Source: Actinomadura livida (GTDB taxonomy: Bacteria; Actinomycetota; Actinomycetes; Streptosporangiales; Streptosporangiaceae). From it: a stretch of 64,000 nt of DNA. Both the position numbers and the translations under genes were made by a program. Below are positions 27,534-35,502 of this stretch, piece after piece. The notes beneath the pieces were generated by a model. It did not search any database, was not told the origin of the DNA, and was given only the letters and a program-made list of their open reading frames with translations. The stretch covers positions 276,638-340,637 of the forward strand of contig NZ_BMRO01000004.1 in NCBI RefSeq assembly GCF_014648675.1, in the 5' to 3' direction. Positions within the stretch are counted from its first letter, which is position 1, and every line of letters begins with the position of its first letter.

Positions 27534-28748
27534 ATGGCGACTGTGGTGCTGGTGGGGACGCTCGATACCAAGGGGGCCGAGTACGCGTGGCTTCGCGAGC
27601 GGGTGCGGGCGCTGGGCTGCGATGTGGTGCTCGTGGACACGGGCATCGAGGCGTCCGATGTCGAAGCCGACGTTCCGGCCGAGCGGGTCGCGGAGGCCGG
27701 GGGCACGTCGCTCGGGGCCCTGCGGGACGCGGGGGACCGGGGGGCGGCCGTCACGGCGATGGGGGAGGGCGCGGCGGCCGTGCTCGCCGGGCTGGACCGG
27801 GTCGACGCCGTGCTCGCGGTCGGCGGGAGCGGCGGGTCGTCGATCGCGGCGCGGGCCGTGCGGGACCTGCCGATCGGGCTGCCCAAGCTCATCGTGTCCA
27901 CGATGGCGTCGGGGGACGTGACGCCGTACGTGGGCGCGAAGGACGTCACGCTGATGTACAGCGTCGCCGACATCGCGGGCGTGAACCGGGTGACGCGGCT
28001 GGTCCTCGGGAACGCGGCGGCGGCGGCGGCCGGGATGGCGCGGGCGTACGAGGCGGCGCGGGCGGCGCCCCCGGCGGACGAGCGGCCCGTGGTCGCGGCC
28101 TCGATGTTCGGGGTGACGACGCCGGCGGTGGACGCCGCGCGGGAGCGGCTCGAAGAGCTGGGCTACGAGGTGCTCGTCTTCCACGCGACCGGGGCGGGCG
28201 GCCGGGCCCTCGAAGGGCTGGTGGAGAGCGGGCTGGTCGAGGGCGTGCTCGATCTGACAACGACGGAACTGGCCGACGACCTGGTGGGAGGGGTCCTGTC
28301 GGCCGGGCCCGAGCGGCTCACGGCGGCGGGACGGCGCGGGGTGCCGCAGGTCGTGGCGCCGGGCGCGCTGGACATGGTCAACTTCGGGCCGCGCGAGACC
28401 GTCCCGGAGCGGTTCGAGGGGCGCGTCCTGTACGTCCACAACCCGACCGTGACGCTGATGCGGACGACGCCGGAGGAGATGGCCGAGCTGGGGCGGCGGG
28501 TGGCGGCGAAGCTGGCCGCCGCGACCGGGCCGGCGGCGCTGTTCGTCCCGCTCGGGGGGGTGTCGGCGCTGGACGCGCCGGGCCTGCCGTTCCACGACCC
28601 GGCGGCGGACGAGGCGTGCTTCGCGGCCATGGCGGGCGCGGTGGCGGGCGCGGTGGAGACGGAGAGGCTCGACGTGAACATCAACGATCCGTCGTTCGGC
28701 CGCGCGATGGCCGACCGGCTGCACCGGATGATCTCGGAGGGAGCGTGA
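27534..28748 (+). CDS. Tm-1-like ATP-binding domain protein (UPF0261)
   Basis: 404 residues from ATG 27534 ([19 protein letters not shown]), the usual UPF0261 N-terminus; a longer in-frame ATG at 27480 is less likely. Family features are GTLDTKG at the start, the glycine loop [28 protein letters not shown] and GVNRVTR in the middle, and [19 protein letters not shown] near the end. The family is the bacterial form of the N-terminal half of tomato Tm-1, which binds ATP and blocks tobamovirus replication. Its bacterial reaction is unknown. The stop overlaps the next start by one base (TGATG), and the next gene encodes the second half of Tm-1. Confidence 0.93.
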   Translation: MATVVLVGTLDTKGAEYAWLRERVRALGCDVVLVDTGIEASDVEADVPAERVAEAGGTSLGALRDAGDRGAAVTAMGEGAAAVLAGLDRVDAVLAVGGSGGSSIAARAVRDLPIGLPKLIVSTMASGDVTPYVGAKDVTLMYSVADIAGVNRVTRLVLGNAAAAAAGMARAYEAARAAPPADERPVVAASMFGVTTPAVDAARERLEELGYEVLVFHATGAGGRALEGLVESGLVEGVLDLTTTELADDLVGGVLSAGPERLTAAGRRGVPQVVAPGALDMVNFGPRETVPERFEGRVLYVHNPTVTLMRTTPEEMAELGRRVAAKLAAATGPAALFVPLGGVSALDAPGLPFHDPAADEACFAAMAGAVAGAVETERLDVNINDPSFGRAMADRLHRMISEGA

Positions 28749-29569
28749 TGAAGCGGGGAACCCTCCTGGAGCGGCTCCGGGCCGCCGTCGCGGAGGGCAG
28801 GCCCGTCATCGGCGCGGGGGCGGGCACCGGGCTGTCCGCCAAGTGCGCGGAGGCCGGCGGGGTCGACCTGATCATCATCTACAACTCGGGCCGGTACCGG
28901 ATGGCGGGGCGCGGGTCGCTCGCCGGGCTGCTCCCGTACGGCGACGCGAACCAGATCGTGGTGGAGATGGCGTCCGAGGTGCTGCCGGTCGTGGCGGACA
29001 CGCCCGTCCTGGCCGGGGTGTGCGGCACCGACCCGTTCCGGGTGATGCCGGTGTTCCTCGACCGGCTGAAGGCCATGGGGTTCGCGGGCGTGCAGAACTT
29101 CCCGACGGTCGGGCTGTACGACGGCGTGTTCCGGCAGAACCTCGAAGAGACCGGCATGGGCTTCGACCTGGAGATCGAGATGGTGCGGCTCGCGCACGAG
29201 CGCGACCTGGTCACCGCCCCGTACGTCTTCGACGAGGACCAGGCGCGGGCGATGGCGGAGGCGGGCGCCGACGTCCTCGTGCCGCACGTCGGGCTCACCA
29301 CGAAGGGCAGCATCGGCGCGGGCACGGCGCTGACGCTGGACGAGGCGGTCGAGCGGGTCCAGGCCATGCGGGACGCCGCGTTCGCCGTCCGCCCGGAGGT
29401 CCTGGTGCTGTGCCACGGCGGGCCCATCGCCGAACCGGACGACGCGGCGTACGTGCTCTCCCGCACCGAGGGCGTCGTGGGCTTCTTCGGGGCGTCCTCG
29501 GTCGAGCGCCTGCCGACCGAGCGGGCCATCACGCGGCAGGTGGCCGCCTTCAAGAATCTGGAGCTCTGA
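28748..29569 (+). CDS. Phosphoenolpyruvate hydrolase family / Tm-1 C-terminal-like TIM-barrel protein
   Basis: 273 residues from ATG 28748, directly coupled to the Tm-1-like gene. It begins [19 protein letters not shown] and contains [71 protein letters not shown] and [15 protein letters not shown]. These mark the PEP-mutase/hydrolase-like TIM-barrel family (COG5564 type) that accompanies UPF0261. Family naming follows one enzyme annotation; the true substrate is not known. The stop overlaps the cupin start by one base (TGATG). Confidence 0.92.
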   Translation: MKRGTLLERLRAAVAEGRPVIGAGAGTGLSAKCAEAGGVDLIIIYNSGRYRMAGRGSLAGLLPYGDANQIVVEMASEVLPVVADTPVLAGVCGTDPFRVMPVFLDRLKAMGFAGVQNFPTVGLYDGVFRQNLEETGMGFDLEIEMVRLAHERDLVTAPYVFDEDQARAMAEAGADVLVPHVGLTTKGSIGAGTALTLDEAVERVQAMRDAAFAVRPEVLVLCHGGPIAEPDDAAYVLSRTEGVVGFFGASSVERLPTERAITRQVAAFKNLEL

Positions 29570-29976
29570 TGCTGGTCAACCCAGGAGACGTGACGACGAT
29601 GACCTTCGACTGGGGGTCCATCAAGTGGTTCGTCACGCCGTCGTCCGTGCCCGGCGCGGGCAGCACGCTCGGCGAGGTGATCGTCAATCCCGGCAAGGGG
29701 CACGCGCGGCACAACCACCCGGGCGCCGAGGAGGTCATCTACGTGATCTCCGGGGAGGCGGCGCAGATGGTGGACGACGGGAAGCCGTTCCGGATCGGCG
29801 AGGGCGACGCGGTCCACATCCCGAAGGGCGTCTGGCACTCGACGTACAACGCGACGTGGCGCCCGCTCCGGCTGATCGTCACCTACACGCCGGGCGGTGA
29901 GGAGAAGGCCCTGGAGGCCGCACCGGACCTGCGCCTGCTCGCGGCGGGCGCGATCCCCGAATGGAGCCAGGCTTGA
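29569..29976 (+). CDS. Cupin domain protein
   Basis: 135 residues from ATG 29569, overlapping the preceding stop by one base. It is a single small beta-barrel. Motif 1, GHARHNHPGAEEVIYVISGEA, supplies His, His and Glu metal ligands. Motif 2, EGDAVHIPKGVWHSTYN, supplies the last His. The complete metal site suggests an enzyme (dioxygenase, isomerase or epimerase type) rather than a pure sugar-binding domain. It is the third gene of the coupled Tm-1-like cluster and probably acts on the same small-molecule substrate. Confidence 0.9.
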   Translation: MLVNPGDVTTMTFDWGSIKWFVTPSSVPGAGSTLGEVIVNPGKGHARHNHPGAEEVIYVISGEAAQMVDDGKPFRIGEGDAVHIPKGVWHSTYNATWRPLRLIVTYTPGGEEKALEAAPDLRLLAAGAIPEWSQA

Positions 29977-29989
29977 CCGCGTGACCAGG

Positions 29990-31159
29990 TCAGACGCGTG
30001 ACCAGGTCTCCAGGCCCTCTTCAGTGAGCAGGACGTCGAACGCGGCGTCCGCGGCGCCGATGAGGGGGCCCTGCGGGCCGAGGGGCGACCGCAGGACGGG
30101 CGGCGGCGCGGCGCGGCGGTAGCGCATGAGGGCCGAGGTGTAGCCGTCCCGCAGGGCCGCGGGCGTGCGCTCGTCCAGGTCGAGGGCCAGGCCGGAGAGG
30201 GTGACGGCGTCCGGGTCGAGGGCGTTGACCAGGGCGCCCATGCCCCGTCCGAGTGCGTGGGCAGCACCTGCGACGGCGTTCAGCGCGGCGGGGTCGGACG
30301 CCGCCGACGCGATGATCTCGCCGGCCGCGGTGCGCGGGTCGGCCGGCGGGGGACGGTCGAGCGCGCGGGCCATGGCGCGCCCGTCGACCGCGAGGTCCCA
30401 GCAGCCGCGTGCCCCGCACGGGCACTCCAGCGCCGGGTCGCCGAACGGCATGTGCCCGAACTCGCCGCCCGCGCCGGTCGCGCCGTCCACCGGCCGCCCC
30501 TCCACGACCAGGATGCCGCCGACGCCGACCTCGACCGTCAGGTGCAGGACGACCCGCGCCGCCGTCCCCGCTCCGCGCCGGGCGTCGGCGAGCCCCACGA
30601 GCGAGGCGTCGTTCCCGACGAGCAGGGGGACGCCGGGCGGCCGGAGCGGCCCGAGGGCGACGTCCCGCCAGCCCAGCCCGGACGCCTGGATGATCGTCGT
30701 CCCGCTGACGGTCCCGGCGACGCCGGCCGACACCGCGCGGACACGCCCGCCGTAGTGGGCGTGCAGCGCGGCCACGCGCGCGGCGAGCGTCCCGACGAGG
30801 CCGGGGGATCCGGCGTGCCGGCCGCTGTCCTCGGTGATGACGCGGCCGCCGAGTTCCACGCAGGCCACCCGCCACTCCTCGTGGCTGATGGCGACCACGC
30901 ACACCAGCGGGCCCTCCGGGTGGGCGCCGAGGACGGGGGACGGCCGGCCGCGCCCGCTCGCGCGGGGCGGCGGGGTCTCCCGGACCAGCCGCGCCGCCTT
31001 GAGCCGGGCCGTGATCTCAGCGGCGGACCCGCTGCTCAGCCCCAGCGCCCGCGCCACCTCCGCCCTGGTCGCGGACGGGTGCGCGTGAACGTGCCGCAGC
31101 ACGGCCAGCGCGCCCTGGCTGCGCAGGGCCCGCGCCGAGTGCGCGGTCTTCGGCTGCAT
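29990..31159 (-). CDS. ROK-family transcriptional repressor
   Basis: 389 residues from ATG 31159 (MQPKTAHSARALRSQGALAVL). An N-terminal winged HTH (SATRAEVARALGLSSGSAAEITARLKAARLVRET) precedes a ROK/sugar-kinase fold with the zinc site CPCGARGCW (about 255-263) and the glycine-rich GATGAGGEFGHMPFG. ROK repressors respond to sugars or sugar phosphates. The gene converges on the cupin gene (13 bp apart) and is divergent from an MFS transporter, with a 13-bp inverted repeat between the two. It probably controls that transporter and perhaps the Tm-1-like operon. Confidence 0.93.
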   Translation of the reverse strand: MQPKTAHSARALRSQGALAVLRHVHAHPSATRAEVARALGLSSGSAAEITARLKAARLVRETPPPRASGRGRPSPVLGAHPEGPLVCVVAISHEEWRVACVELGGRVITEDSGRHAGSPGLVGTLAARVAALHAHYGGRVRAVSAGVAGTVSGTTIIQASGLGWRDVALGPLRPPGVPLLVGNDASLVGLADARRGAGTAARVVLHLTVEVGVGGILVVEGRPVDGATGAGGEFGHMPFGDPALECPCGARGCWDLAVDGRAMARALDRPPPADPRTAAGEIIASAASDPAALNAVAGAAHALGRGMGALVNALDPDAVTLSGLALDLDERTPAALRDGYTSALMRYRRAAPPPVLRSPLGPQGPLIGAADAAFDVLLTEEGLETWSRV

Positions 31160-31187
31160 GGTGACATCCTGGCCGTTCCGGATTATC

Positions 31188-31200
31188 CTCGTGGCACGAG
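31188..31200. promoter_or_regulatory. Candidate ROK operator between divergent genes
   Basis: CTCGTG-G-CACGAG is a perfect 6-bp inverted repeat around one base, in the 63-bp region between the ROK repressor and the MFS gene. Its position lets one repressor dimer cover both promoters. Assignment to the ROK protein is inferred from location only. Confidence 0.45.
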
Positions 31201-31222
31201 CATATTCCTCCCGGGGTGACCC

Positions 31223-32377
31223 ATGAGCGAGACCGCGGTGCTGCGGCGCACCTCCTCGACCTTCGGCCTCTACCTGGCGTTCGGCTGCCTCGGCTACCTG
31301 CTGACGGCACTCGGCGCGATCCTGCCCGAGCTGCGCGCGGAGCGCGGGCTCCCGCGCGCCGAGGCGGCCCTCTACCCGTCGGCGTTCGCGCTGGGGCTCG
31401 TGGTCGTCGGGCTCGTCGGGCACCGGCTCGCGGAGCGGCTCGGGCGGCTGGCGCTGCCCGCGGCGCTGGCCGCGCTGGCCGGCGGCGCCGGGATCATCGC
31501 CGCCGGCGGCGGGCGGGTCGGGACCGGGATCGGCGCGCTCGTCCTCGGGCTGGGCGGCGCGGGGCTCGTCCAGCTCGTCCCGGCCGGGCTGCGGGCGCTG
31601 CACGGGGGAGACGGGGCCGTCCCGATCGGCGAGGCCAACGCGGTGGCGAGCACGGCGTCCGTGCTGTCGCCGCTCCTGATCGGCGCGGCGCTCGCCGCCG
31701 GGCTCGGGTGGCGGTTCGCGTTCGCCGTCCCGCCGCTGGCGCTGGCCGCGATCCTGCTGCTCACGCGGCGCGCCGTGGTGCCGGTGACACCCGCGGACGT
31801 CCCGCCGGACGCCGGGAGCCGGGCCCCGCGCGCGTTCGTGAGCCGGTGGTCCGATCTGGTGCTCGCGGTCGGCGTCGAGTTCTGCATGGTCTTCTGGGCC
31901 GCCGACTTCCTCCGGTCGGTCAAGGGCCTCGGCTCCGGCGCAGCGACCACGCTCTCGGCCGCGTTCGTGCTGGGCATGGCCGTGGGACGGATCGCCTCCG
32001 GGCCCCTCGTCCGCGCAGCGGGCGGGGCCGACCGGCTGGTCGTCGCGGCGACGGCCGTCGGCGTCGCCGGATTCGCGGTCCTGTGGGCCGCGCCCGCCTC
32101 CGCCGCGGTCGCCGGGCTGCTGGTGACCGGGCTCGGCGTCGCGCTGCTCTACCCGGTCATCCTCGCGCGGGCGCTCGCCGCGTGGCCGGCTCAGCCCGTC
32201 CGGGCGGCGGCCCGCTGCGCCCTCGCGTCCGGGGTGGCGATCGGCCTCGCCCCGCTCGCCCTCGGGACGCTCGCCGACCTCACCACCCTGCGCGCCGCCG
32301 TCTTCGTCGCGCCCGCCCTGCTGCTGATCCTCCTCGTCCGCTGCGGATGGCGCCTCAGGGCGCACCCGGCGGCGTGA
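31223..32377 (+). CDS. Major facilitator superfamily transporter
   Basis: 384 residues from ATG 31223, about 11-12 membrane helices. The N-half begins TFGLYLAFGCLGYLLTALGAILPEL and carries the loop HRLAERLGRLALPAALAAL in place of the classical motif A. The C-half begins LVLAVGVEFCMVFWAADFL and includes GMAVGRIASGPLVRAAGG. The short length suits a sugar or drug-type MFS carrier. Divergence from the ROK repressor suggests uptake or efflux of the compound sensed by it, possibly the substrate of the neighbouring Tm-1-like cluster. Confidence 0.9.
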   Translation: MSETAVLRRTSSTFGLYLAFGCLGYLLTALGAILPELRAERGLPRAEAALYPSAFALGLVVVGLVGHRLAERLGRLALPAALAALAGGAGIIAAGGGRVGTGIGALVLGLGGAGLVQLVPAGLRALHGGDGAVPIGEANAVASTASVLSPLLIGAALAAGLGWRFAFAVPPLALAAILLLTRRAVVPVTPADVPPDAGSRAPRAFVSRWSDLVLAVGVEFCMVFWAADFLRSVKGLGSGAATTLSAAFVLGMAVGRIASGPLVRAAGGADRLVVAATAVGVAGFAVLWAAPASAAVAGLLVTGLGVALLYPVILARALAAWPAQPVRAAARCALASGVAIGLAPLALGTLADLTTLRAAVFVAPALLLILLVRCGWRLRAHPAA

Positions 32378-32390
32378 CGGGGCGCACCGG

Positions 32391-32789
32391 TCAGCTCACC
32401 TTGCCGCGGACGTAGACCCACCCGCCGTCGTGCCTGACGAACCGGCTGACCTCGTGCAGTTCGCCGGGCGTCGAGCCGTCCAGGTAGTGGGCGCGGAATT
32501 CGACCGTCCCCTTGTCGTCCCCGGGGCCGCCGCTCTCTTCCCGGACGATCTCCAGGCGCACCCATCGGGTCCCGGGGTCGAAGTCGATGCGCTCCGGACG
32601 CGTGGCGGGATGCCAGCTCCGCAGCAGGTACGCCTCGTCCCGCTCGGCGAACGCGCTGAACCGCGACCGCATCAGCTCCGCGGCGGTCTCGGCCCGCGCC
32701 TCCCCCCGATGCAGCCGCCCGCAGCAGTCCTTGTACCGGGGCCCGGCACCGCAGGGACACTTCTTCGACTTGGGCACCGATTTCGCCAC
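32391..32789 (-). CDS. YchJ family metal-binding protein (UPF0225)
   Basis: 132 residues from ATG 32789. The N-terminal SEC-C-like zinc motif KCPCGAGPRYKDCCGRLH is followed by the YchJ middle domain (AETAAELMRSRFSAFAERDEAYLLRSWHPATRP), an NTF2-like fold. Family members are small soluble proteins of unknown function; the cysteine motif binds zinc in related SEC-C proteins. It ends 13 bp after the convergent MFS gene. The methyltransferase gene lies just upstream on the same strand, so they may be co-transcribed. Confidence 0.93.
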   Translation of the reverse strand: MAKSVPKSKKCPCGAGPRYKDCCGRLHRGEARAETAAELMRSRFSAFAERDEAYLLRSWHPATRPERIDFDPGTRWVRLEIVREESGGPGDDKGTVEFRAHYLDGSTPGELHEVSRFVRHDGGWVYVRGKVS

Positions 32790-32801
32790 GTCCCGATTCT
32801 G

Positions 32802-33620
32802 TCAGGTGTCGCCGGTGACGATGCCGACGCCGCTGTAGTGCGGAACCTCCGGGCCCGGCGGCCGCGTCGGGTCGGGACGCCACCGCGAGCACGACACGAC
32901 CCCCGGCTCCTCCAGCCGCGCGCCGACGAAGAGCTTCTCGATCTGTTCCGGGGACCGGGCGCGGATGGGCGTCCCGCCGCGGTCCATGACCTCCCGCACC
33001 GCCCGCCGCATCGCCGCGCCGTCCAGCTCGTCTGTCGTGGCGTCGCAGGTGTGCGAGATGACCAGGTAACTGCCCGGCGCGAGCCTGCGGACCAGCCGCG
33101 CGACGATCTGCTCCGCCTCGTCGTCGTCCAGGATGTGGTTCAGCACCCCGAGCAGCATCAGCCCGACCGGGCGGTCGAGGTCCAGCGTGCGGGCCGCGCC
33201 GGACAGGACGTCCTCCGTGTCGCGGATGTCGGCCTCGATGTAGTCGCACGCCCCCTGGGGGGTGCTGGTCAGCAGGGCACGGGCGTGGTCGAGGACCAGC
33301 GGGTCGTTGTCCACGTAGACGATCCGGGACGATGGCGCGATGCGCTGCGCCACGTCGTGGGTGTTGTCGACGGTGGGGAGGCCCGATCCGAGATCCAGGA
33401 ACTGCCGTATCCCCGCCGTGACGAGGAAGCGCACCGCGCGCCCGAGGAAGGCGCGGTCCTGCTGGGCCGAGCCGGCGATCCCCGGCAGCACCCGGAGGAC
33501 GGCGTCACCGGCCTCGCGGTCCACGGGGTAGTTCTCCCGGCCGCCGAGCCAGTAGTCCCAGATCCGCGCCGACTGCGGCGCGCTCGTGTCGATCTCCGGC
33601 CGCGGTCGCTTCGCCATCAC
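32802..33620 (-). CDS. DUF574-family SAM-dependent methyltransferase
   Basis: 272 residues from GTG 33620, or 271 from ATG 33617; GGAGGA precedes both. The N-terminus RIWDYWLGGRENYPVDREAG and the SAM-binding stretch FLDLGSGLPTVDNTHDVAQ are diagnostic of PF04672, a methyltransferase family greatly expanded in filamentous actinomycetes. Further conserved blocks are IVYVDNDPLVLDHARALL and RPVGLMLLGVLNHI. Substrates are unknown and the genes are usually solitary. Here it is followed by ychJ. Confidence 0.93.
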   Translation of the reverse strand: MMAKRPRPEIDTSAPQSARIWDYWLGGRENYPVDREAGDAVLRVLPGIAGSAQQDRAFLGRAVRFLVTAGIRQFLDLGSGLPTVDNTHDVAQRIAPSSRIVYVDNDPLVLDHARALLTSTPQGACDYIEADIRDTEDVLSGAARTLDLDRPVGLMLLGVLNHILDDDEAEQIVARLVRRLAPGSYLVISHTCDATTDELDGAAMRRAVREVMDRGGTPIRARSPEQIEKLFVGARLEEPGVVSCSRWRPDPTRPPGPEVPHYSGVGIVTGDT

Positions 33621-33867
33621 CGGTCCTCCCGGACGATATTCGCCGTCCCTTACCCTTCCCTGGACCCTGCATGTCCATCACGGGGAAGTGGCCGCCCGCT
33701 GGGCAGAAACTGCTGAACGCGGACCGGGTGATGGCGAAACTCTGACGAAATCCTGGCGGCGGCGAGGCTGGTTCGGTTTCCGGCCTGCGCTGGTCTCGGC
33801 ACGCCCGGCGGGCCCGTCGGCACCGACCCTTGTCCGCTTCCGGACGCGGGGTTACCGTCGGTCTTAG

Positions 33868-33890
33868 CTGATAGGAAAGTTTCCTATCAG
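33868..33890. promoter_or_regulatory. Perfect 23-bp palindrome upstream of the LPMO-chitinase operon
   Basis: CTGATAGGAAA (33868-33878) and its exact inverse (33880-33890) flank a single G, 84 bp before the LPMO start. The core GGAAA-n-TTTCC type resembles palindromes I recall upstream of chitosanase and chitin-active genes in streptomycetes. Promoter-like TTGTCC and TTACCG lie just before it. It is a strong candidate operator for polysaccharide-responsive repression. Confidence 0.65.
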
Positions 33891-33974
33891 ATGGAGTCTC
33901 CATGCAGTCCCCGCTCCCCCCAGTGCACGGCGCGCGTCGAACACGACCCACCCCGAACGCAAGGGAATCCCCGC

Positions 33975-34496
33975 ATGAAGAAGTCAAGCCCCAGGCTCGC
34001 CGCCGTCGTGGCGGGCCTCGGTATCGCCCCCCTCCTCTCCGCGATCCTTCCGGCGTCCGCCGCCCACGCCCACGGCTACGTCTCGGCGCCGCTGAGCCGG
34101 CAGGCCCAGTGCGCGCAGCGCATCGTCGAGTGCGGCGCCATCCAGTGGGAGCCGCAGAGCGTCGAAGGGCCGAAGGGCCTGCGCAGCTGCAGCGGCGGAA
34201 ACGCCCGGTTCCGCGAGCTGGACGATGACGGCAAGGGCTGGCGGGTCACCTCCGTCGGCAACACGGTGACCTTCACCTGGACGTTCACCGCCCGGCACCG
34301 CACGCTGAACTACGAGTACTACGTCGGGGACAGGCGCGTCGCGGTGGTCGACGGCCACGGCCAGCAGCCGCCCGCCACCGTCTCGCACACCATCGGCCTC
34401 GGCGGCGTCAGCGGCCGGCAGAAGGTCCTGGCCGTGTGGAACATCGCCGACACCGCCAACGCCTTCTACGCCTGCGTCGACCTGGAGGTGCGGTGA
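33975..34496 (+). CDS. Lytic polysaccharide monooxygenase, AA10 (chitin-binding protein)
   Basis: 173 residues from ATG 33975 (RBS AAGGGA). A classical signal peptide ends in ASAAHA, leaving mature His33 (HGYVSAPLSRQAQC) as the N-terminal histidine of the copper histidine brace. The second histidine is in TFTARHRTLNYEYY, and the axial Phe in ANAFYACVDLEV. It is a single catalytic domain with no carbohydrate-binding module. AA10 enzymes oxidatively cleave crystalline chitin or cellulose outside the cell. Co-operonic GH19 points to chitin. The stop overlaps the chitinase start (GTGA 34493-34496). Likely regulated through the palindrome at 33868-33890. Confidence 0.95.
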   Translation: MKKSSPRLAAVVAGLGIAPLLSAILPASAAHAHGYVSAPLSRQAQCAQRIVECGAIQWEPQSVEGPKGLRSCSGGNARFRELDDDGKGWRVTSVGNTVTFTWTFTARHRTLNYEYYVGDRRVAVVDGHGQQPPATVSHTIGLGGVSGRQKVLAVWNIADTANAFYACVDLEVR

Positions 34497-35413
34497 CACA
34501 GCAGCCCGCCCTGACACCGCAGCGCGTTCTGGCGCTGCTCGGCGCCGTGGTCCTCGCGGTCGCGACGATGTTCGCCGTTCCGTCCCCGGCCACCGCGTCG
34601 CCGGCCGCCGCGGCGGCGTGCAACGCGCCGAACTGGGTGGCCGGGCAGTGGTACCCGGTCGGCAGCATCGTCCGGTACACCGACGGCAACCACTACATCG
34701 CCGTCCATGAGAACCCGGGCTACGACCCGGTGATCAGCCACTGGTTCTGGGACCCGTACACCTGCGACGACCCCGGCGGGCCCGGTGGCCCGAGCGGGTT
34801 CGTGGTGAGCGAGTCGCTGTTCCAGCAGCTGTTCCCGAACCGCAACTCCTTCTACACCTACGGCGGCCTGACCTCGGCCATCGCCGCCTTCCCCGCGTTC
34901 GCGACCACCGGGAGCGACACGACGCGGAAGCAGGAGGCGGCGGCGTTCCTGGCCAACGTCGGCCACGAGACGGGCGGGCTCGTCCACATCGTGGAGCAGA
35001 ACAGCGCCAACTACCCGCACTACTGCGACCGCGGCCGGCCCTACGGCTGCCCTGCCGGGCAGTCGGCCTACTACGGCCGCGGCCCCATGCAGCTCAGCTG
35101 GAACTTCAACTACAAGGCGGCGGGCGACGCGCTCGGCCTCGACCTGTTGCACAACCCGTGGCAGGTGGAGCAGAACTCGGCCGTGGCGTGGAAGACCGCC
35201 CTCTGGTACTGGATGACCCAGCGCGGTCCGGGCTCGATGACCGGCCACAACGCCATGGTCAACGGGCACGGCTTCGGCCAGACGATCCGCAGCATCAACG
35301 GCAGCATCGAATGCGACGGCGGTAACCCCGCCCAGGTGCAGAGCAGGGTGGACACCTACCGGAGGTTCACCGAGCGCCTGGGCGTGCCCACCGGCGGCAA
35401 CCTGACCTGCTGA
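34493..35413 (+). CDS. Secreted GH19 chitinase with N-terminal CBM5/12
   Basis: 306 residues from GTG 34493, coupled to the LPMO gene. The signal peptide (RVLALLGAVVLAVATMFA) is followed by a chitin-binding CBM5/12 module (about 42-90: APNWVAGQWYPVGSIVRY, HENPGYDPVISHWFW) and a Gly/Pro linker. The GH19 catalytic domain then has AAFLANVGHETGG (catalytic Glu near 159), CDRGRPYGCPAGQSAYYGRG and GPMQLSWNFNYKAAG. It hydrolyses chitin by inversion and probably works with the LPMO outside the cell. A strong bidirectional hairpin follows. Confidence 0.96.
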   Translation: MTQQPALTPQRVLALLGAVVLAVATMFAVPSPATASPAAAAACNAPNWVAGQWYPVGSIVRYTDGNHYIAVHENPGYDPVISHWFWDPYTCDDPGGPGGPSGFVVSESLFQQLFPNRNSFYTYGGLTSAIAAFPAFATTGSDTTRKQEAAAFLANVGHETGGLVHIVEQNSANYPHYCDRGRPYGCPAGQSAYYGRGPMQLSWNFNYKAAGDALGLDLLHNPWQVEQNSAVAWKTALWYWMTQRGPGSMTGHNAMVNGHGFGQTIRSINGSIECDGGNPAQVQSRVDTYRRFTERLGVPTGGNLTC

Positions 35414-35468
35414 TCGCATTCGCCGGCTACGGCGGCGTGAACCCGCGTCCGCTGTAGGACGGTCACCG

Positions 35469-35496
35469 GGGGCGGGCGGCTGTGTCCGCCCGCCCC
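35469..35496. terminator. Bidirectional terminator hairpin
   Basis: GGGGCGGGCGG (35469-35479) pairs perfectly with its inverse at 35486-35496 over 11 bp around CTGTGT. It lies between the stops of the convergent chitinase and GH74 genes. Confidence 0.75.
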
Positions 35497-35502
35497 ACGG
35501 TG

